From NCBI GenBank assembly GCA_015062045.1, contig SUVJ01000012.1, positions 1-43,905 on the forward strand: DNA of 43,905 bases, read 5' to 3'. This DNA comes from Akkermansiaceae bacterium (GTDB taxonomy: Bacteria; Verrucomicrobiota; Verrucomicrobiia; Verrucomicrobiales; Akkermansiaceae). Below, piece after piece: positions 42,521-43,905 of the stretch. A program made the position numbers and the translations under genes. Numbering within the stretch: position 1 is the stretch's first letter; every line of letters begins with the position of its first letter. The notes beneath the pieces were generated by a model. That model did not search any database. It saw only the letters and a list, made by a program, of their open reading frames with translations, and was not told the DNA's origin.

Positions 42521-43549
42521 ATGGGTAAGTACACGCCACCATTTCAACAGAATACTACAGTTATCAATCTACTGGCTGTGATTTGCGAGCTTGTAGGGCG
42601 AGTGGAGGTTGCGCATCGAGACATCATTTCAGTTCAGCTGCGTAGGCAGAATCAAATTCGCTCCATTCATTCGTCTCTCCAAATTGAACAAAATACGCTC
42701 TCGCTGGAGCAAGTTACGGCTATCCTGAATGGTAAGCGTGTCCTGGGGCCGCCACATGAAATCCGAGAAGTGCAAAATGCGGCAGAAGCCTATGCGCTCA
42801 TACAATCACTCAACCCACTTAGTGAGGGTGACTTGCTGAAAGCTCATCGACTGATGATGAATAGTCTGGTTAAAGAAGCCGGACGTTTCAGGAGTGGGGG
42901 CGTGGGCGTAATGGCCGGAAATCGGGTCATTCATATGGCACCACCGGCTCATCTGGTACCATGGCAGATAAAGGATTTGTTTACATGGTATCAGGAATCT
43001 GATTTGCATCCATTGGTGAAAAGCTCCATATTCCACTATGAGTTCGAGTTCATTCACCCCTTTGCTGATGGCAATGGTCGCATAGGGCGAATGTGGCACA
43101 CCCTACTTTTGGCTCAGTGGAAATCTTTCTTTGCATGGCTTCCTATTGAGGAACTTATTGCTAAACGCCAACAAGAGTACTACAAAGCATTACAAATGGC
43201 CGATGCGGCTTGCGATTGCGCCGGTTTTGTCACCATGATGCTGGAGGTAATCCGTGATGTGCTGCAGGAAATGCCTAACGCATCAGATGCGGCGCCTGTT
43301 GACCGACCAAGCTCCGACCAAGCTCCGACTAAGTTATCACCATCCGAAAAAGAGTTATTCCGCGAGTTGATAGTAGCATTAGGTGCAGATACGCTCTCTG
43401 CCTCACAGCTCATGGAGCGTATGGGGCTGGTACATCGCCCTCATTTCCGACAATTTTACCTTGTTCCGGCCTTGGAGAAAGGCATCATTGAACGCACGAT
43501 ACCGGACAAACCAAACAGCCCCCGCCAACGTTATCGAGTCAAAAAATAA
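42521..43549 (+). CDS. Fic-family AMP-transferase-like protein
   Basis: A 342-residue Fic protein. The catalytic motif HPFADGNGRIGR is intact at 179-190 with His179, so transfer of AMP (or another nucleotide part) to a protein hydroxyl is expected. The N-terminal segment SSLQIEQN at 51-58 matches the inhibitory helix of self-inhibited Fic proteins in spacing, with Gln where Gly is usual. A DUF4172-like N-terminal region and a C-terminal winged-helix segment (about 275-340) complete the usual layout. The gene is flanked by 44/45-bp direct repeats and is more AT-rich than the helicase gene before it, consistent with acquisition. The target protein is unknown. Confidence 0.93.
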   Translation: MGKYTPPFQQNTTVINLLAVICELVGRVEVAHRDIISVQLRRQNQIRSIHSSLQIEQNTLSLEQVTAILNGKRVLGPPHEIREVQNAAEAYALIQSLNPLSEGDLLKAHRLMMNSLVKEAGRFRSGGVGVMAGNRVIHMAPPAHLVPWQIKDLFTWYQESDLHPLVKSSIFHYEFEFIHPFADGNGRIGRMWHTLLLAQWKSFFAWLPIEELIAKRQQEYYKALQMADAACDCAGFVTMMLEVIRDVLQEMPNASDAAPVDRPSSDQAPTKLSPSEKELFRELIVALGADTLSASQLMERMGLVHRPHFRQFYLVPALEKGIIERTIPDKPNSPRQRYRVKK

Positions 43550-43565
43550 AGTGCCTATCCTCGAT

Positions 43566-43605
43566 AAAATGTATACAAATTTGCTATATGTGTATACATT
43601 TTTTT
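43566..43605 (+). terminator. Terminator of the Fic gene
   Basis: A perfect 11-bp inverted repeat AAAATGTATAC/GTATACATTTT (43566-43576 and 43592-43602) runs into a T tract. It lies 17 bp after the stop codon. Confidence 0.65.
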
Positions 43606-43616
43606 CATCTCTGCAC

Positions 43617-43661
43617 GTTCGGCTCACAACTCAGACAAATGGCATTTTTAATGCCTGGTTC
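43617..43661 (+). repeat. Right direct repeat flanking the Fic gene
   Basis: The second copy of the 42390-42433 repeat, 45 bp long. It lies immediately upstream of the CGGCTCA operator array, so it may be part of a regulatory region shared by the Fic gene and the next gene. Confidence 0.8.
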
Positions 43662-43670
43662 AGAATAAAT

Positions 43671-43741
43671 CGGCTCAATATAGGCTTATAATCGGCTCAA
43701 AATTTGATAAAATGAGCCGTAAATAAGAAGAAATTGAGCCG
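43671..43741 (+). promoter_or_regulatory. Operator array of CGGCTCA motifs
   Basis: Four copies of CGGCTCA: two direct (43671, 43693) and two inverted (ending 43719 and 43741). They are spaced 20-22 bp apart, about two helical turns. The central pair forms an inverted repeat around an AT-rich core. The array sits directly before a start codon with a good ribosome site (GGGAG, 8 nt before the ATG at 43756). Confidence 0.65.
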
Positions 43742-43755
43742 AAAGGGAGAAACCC

Positions 43756-43845
43756 ATGCTAAAAGAACAGATTTGGGGACCTCTAAAAACTCGGTTTAAT
43801 CCATTTATTTTGAATTTTGCGAGCGTAAGCGAGCCAAACTATTGA
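43756..43845 (+). pseudogene. Gene start cut off by a MITE-like insertion
   Basis: ATG with a ribosome site, encoding MLKEQIW, after which the reading frame enters a sequence matching the left end of the element at 30436 (TTGGGGACCTCTAAAAACTCG in its first part) and stops after 29 codons. The original gene was probably an accessory gene controlled by the CGGCTCA array. Its identity cannot be recovered from this stub. Confidence 0.55.
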
Positions 43846-43905
43846 GCCCCGGTGAGGGGCTCTGATTTCGGCGGGCATTCGTCCGCAGGGTATCCCCTAC
43901 AAATT
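43771..43905. mobile_element. Second MITE-like element carrying hairpin array F (partial)
   Basis: The left end (43771-43793) matches the left end of the 30436 element with one difference in the shared core. It then carries hairpin units: GCGAGCGTAAGCGAGC, GAGCCCCGGTGAGGGGCTC, then TGATTTC, then GCGGGCATTCGTCCGC. It ends with CCCCTACAAATT, the inverted form of AATTTGTAGGGG. It runs to the window end. The unit near 43868-43886 is the inverted form of one in the 19283 element. Confidence 0.6.

Overview
This window looks like a chromosomal segment of a gut-type Verrucomicrobiota bacterium, probably related to Akkermansiaceae. That placement is inferred from gene content: a secreted GH33 sialidase, fused SecDF, a strongly divergent FtsZ, PF07399-type antiporter, many secreted proteins with Verrucomicrobiota-like layouts, and weak Shine-Dalgarno signals. 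No rRNA or other decisive marker is present.

Layout: 1-1552 is the edge of an integrative element, with a tyrosine integrase next to the 3' end of a tRNA-Ser(CGA) gene (1553-1640). 1774-3441 holds a membrane-anchored secreted protein and a lipoprotein. 3567-7491 is a division operon with two tandem ftsA paralogs followed by a divergent ftsZ. 7599-9389 holds two related membrane proteins. 9649-15096 holds a coiled-coil/TPR protein, a putative Na+/H+ antiporter, riboflavin synthase and a small membrane protein. 15103-16549 is an AAA ATPase (DUF4143) gene preceded by three 32-bp iterons. 16632-18668 is a sialidase. 18730-19728 is a non-coding repeat complex (array A). 19729-26493 carries mnmG, an RHH/thioredoxin-like pair, two secreted EF-hand proteins (one with eight 31-residue repeats) and leuB. 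26518-30872 holds a zinc-ribbon/TPM protein and an AT-richer accessory patch with a Sel1 protein, a lipoprotein, an IS630-type remnant and a MITE-like element (array C). 30873-33643 encodes an acyl-activating enzyme and a lipoprotein phosphatase. 33690-34690 is repeat array B. 34667-38445 (minus strand) encodes DUF167, a membrane CbiX-like protein and SecDF. 38648-43905 holds a secreted protein, a four-helix-bundle gene between two inverted hairpin arrays, a DinG-type helicase, a Fic gene between direct repeats, and an operator array before a gene start cut by a second MITE-like end.

The most unusual signal is a modular non-coding repeat family found at A, B, C, both sides of the four-helix-bundle gene, and the right window end. 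Each array is a run of short, mutually different hairpins joined by a nearly constant 7-11 nt linker (AATCTCACT, GTGATAT, TTCTTCA, AGTTTCACT or their complements). Two arrays share long blocks, some sit within elements with terminal inverted repeats, and one pair brackets a small four-helix-bundle gene in opposite orientations. This is a candidate for an undescribed mobile or structural system.

Other points of interest are the 59% identical tandem FtsA pair, whose divergence falls mostly in the region expected to be subdomain 1C; substitution of both FtsZ T7-loop aspartates; and several promoters whose -10 box ends only 7-14 nt before the start codon, which predicts leaderless or nearly leaderless mRNAs. 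All functional statements are from reading the sequence by eye; no database search was run.
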